Below, piece by piece: positions 5,744 to 5,893 of a DNA stretch of 5,893 bases. The translations under genes and the position numbers were made by a program. Origin of the DNA: Gammaproteobacteria bacterium (GTDB lineage: Bacteria; Pseudomonadota; Gammaproteobacteria; S012-40); assembly GCA_015491615.1 (NCBI GenBank), contig WFVN01000213.1:1-5893 (forward strand), read 5' to 3'. The first letter of the stretch is position 1; each line of letters opens with the position of its first letter. The notes below the pieces were generated by a model. That model saw only the letters and a program-made list of their open reading frames with translations, had not been told where the DNA came from and did no database searches.

Positions 5744-5893
5744 TCATCCCAGCGCGGTCTGCGCCAGGTCCGCAGGCAGGTATTGGACGGCCCATTGCAC
5801 CAAGCCCTGGAAGGGCCCTCGCAGGCGCGAGGCCTGCCACCAGGGGGCCTGGTCCAGCCCCAGCATGCGCCCCAGGACCAGCATCACCACCAC
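5744..5893 (-). CDS. cvpA: CvpA family membrane protein, C-terminal fragment (cut by window edge)
   Basis: The last 49 codons of a gene running in from the right edge, read in the frame from 5893 and ending with TGA at 5746-5744. The peptide starts in a hydrophobic V-V-V-M-L-V-L segment, the end of the last membrane helix. It continues GLDQAPWWQASRL and then an amphipathic FQGLVQWAVQYL tail. This matches the end of E. coli CvpA, where a helix is followed by W-S-K-S-Q-L-I-P-x-F and an amphipathic R-W-F-F-D-Y-L segment. CvpA is a small inner-membrane protein needed for colicin V production and linked to envelope tolerance. It is encoded directly before purF in many gammaproteobacteria, and that synteny, with a 27-base gap, supports the call as strongly as the residues do. 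The N-terminal two-thirds and the operon promoter lie outside the window. Confidence 0.85.
   Translation of the reverse strand: MVVMLVLGRMLGLDQAPWWQASRLRGPFQGLVQWAVQYLPADLAQTALG

Noticed and set aside
5650..5893. PurR operator before purF
   Set aside because: The 27-base gap holds only a ribosome binding site; any operator would lie upstream of cvpA, outside the window.
1..5893. tRNA, rRNA, CRISPR array, insertion sequence or att site
   Set aside because: No cloverleaf-like segment, spaced direct repeats, transposase fragment or terminal inverted repeats were found on reading both strands.

Overview
This is a G+C-rich chromosomal window with the codon habits and gene content of a gammaproteobacterium. 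The main clues are a cvpA-purF pair, an E. coli-type PurF with no propeptide, and a NudJ-type Nudix hydrolase. The high G+C and the SulP permease would fit a Chromatiales/Ectothiorhodospira-like lineage, but that placement is inference. No mobile element, CRISPR array, tRNA, rRNA or prophage gene was seen.

Layout: on the + strand at the left, a membrane-anchored retropepsin-like aspartic protease (3-455) overlaps a NudJ-type Nudix hydrolase (452-913) by ATGA, so the two are probably translationally coupled. They converge on a long leftward series on the - strand. Read in transcription order from the right edge, this is: the C-terminal end of cvpA (5893-5744), purF (5716-4196), a SulP-family anion permease with a STAS domain (4104-2302), a secreted SleB/CwlJ-type cell wall hydrolase that probably starts at TTG 2088 (2088-1570), and an HNH endonuclease-family protein (1482-910). 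The HNH gene and nudJ end on each other: their two TAG stop codons share the palindrome CTAG at 910-913.

How the genes relate: cvpA and purF are only 27 bases apart and form the classic purine-linked operon. PurF makes 5-phosphoribosylamine, the first committed purine precursor. The other - strand genes are separated by 91, 213 and 87 bases, and promoter-like or hairpin elements can be seen in these gaps. They therefore look like separately expressed housekeeping genes that happen to be co-oriented, rather than one pathway.

I found no convincing undescribed system. The points most worth a second look are the cysteine-rich tail and non-canonical STAS loop of the SulP protein, the inverted repeat centred on the perfect TATAAT in front of that gene, the protease-Nudix overlap, and the CTAG shared-stop convergence.
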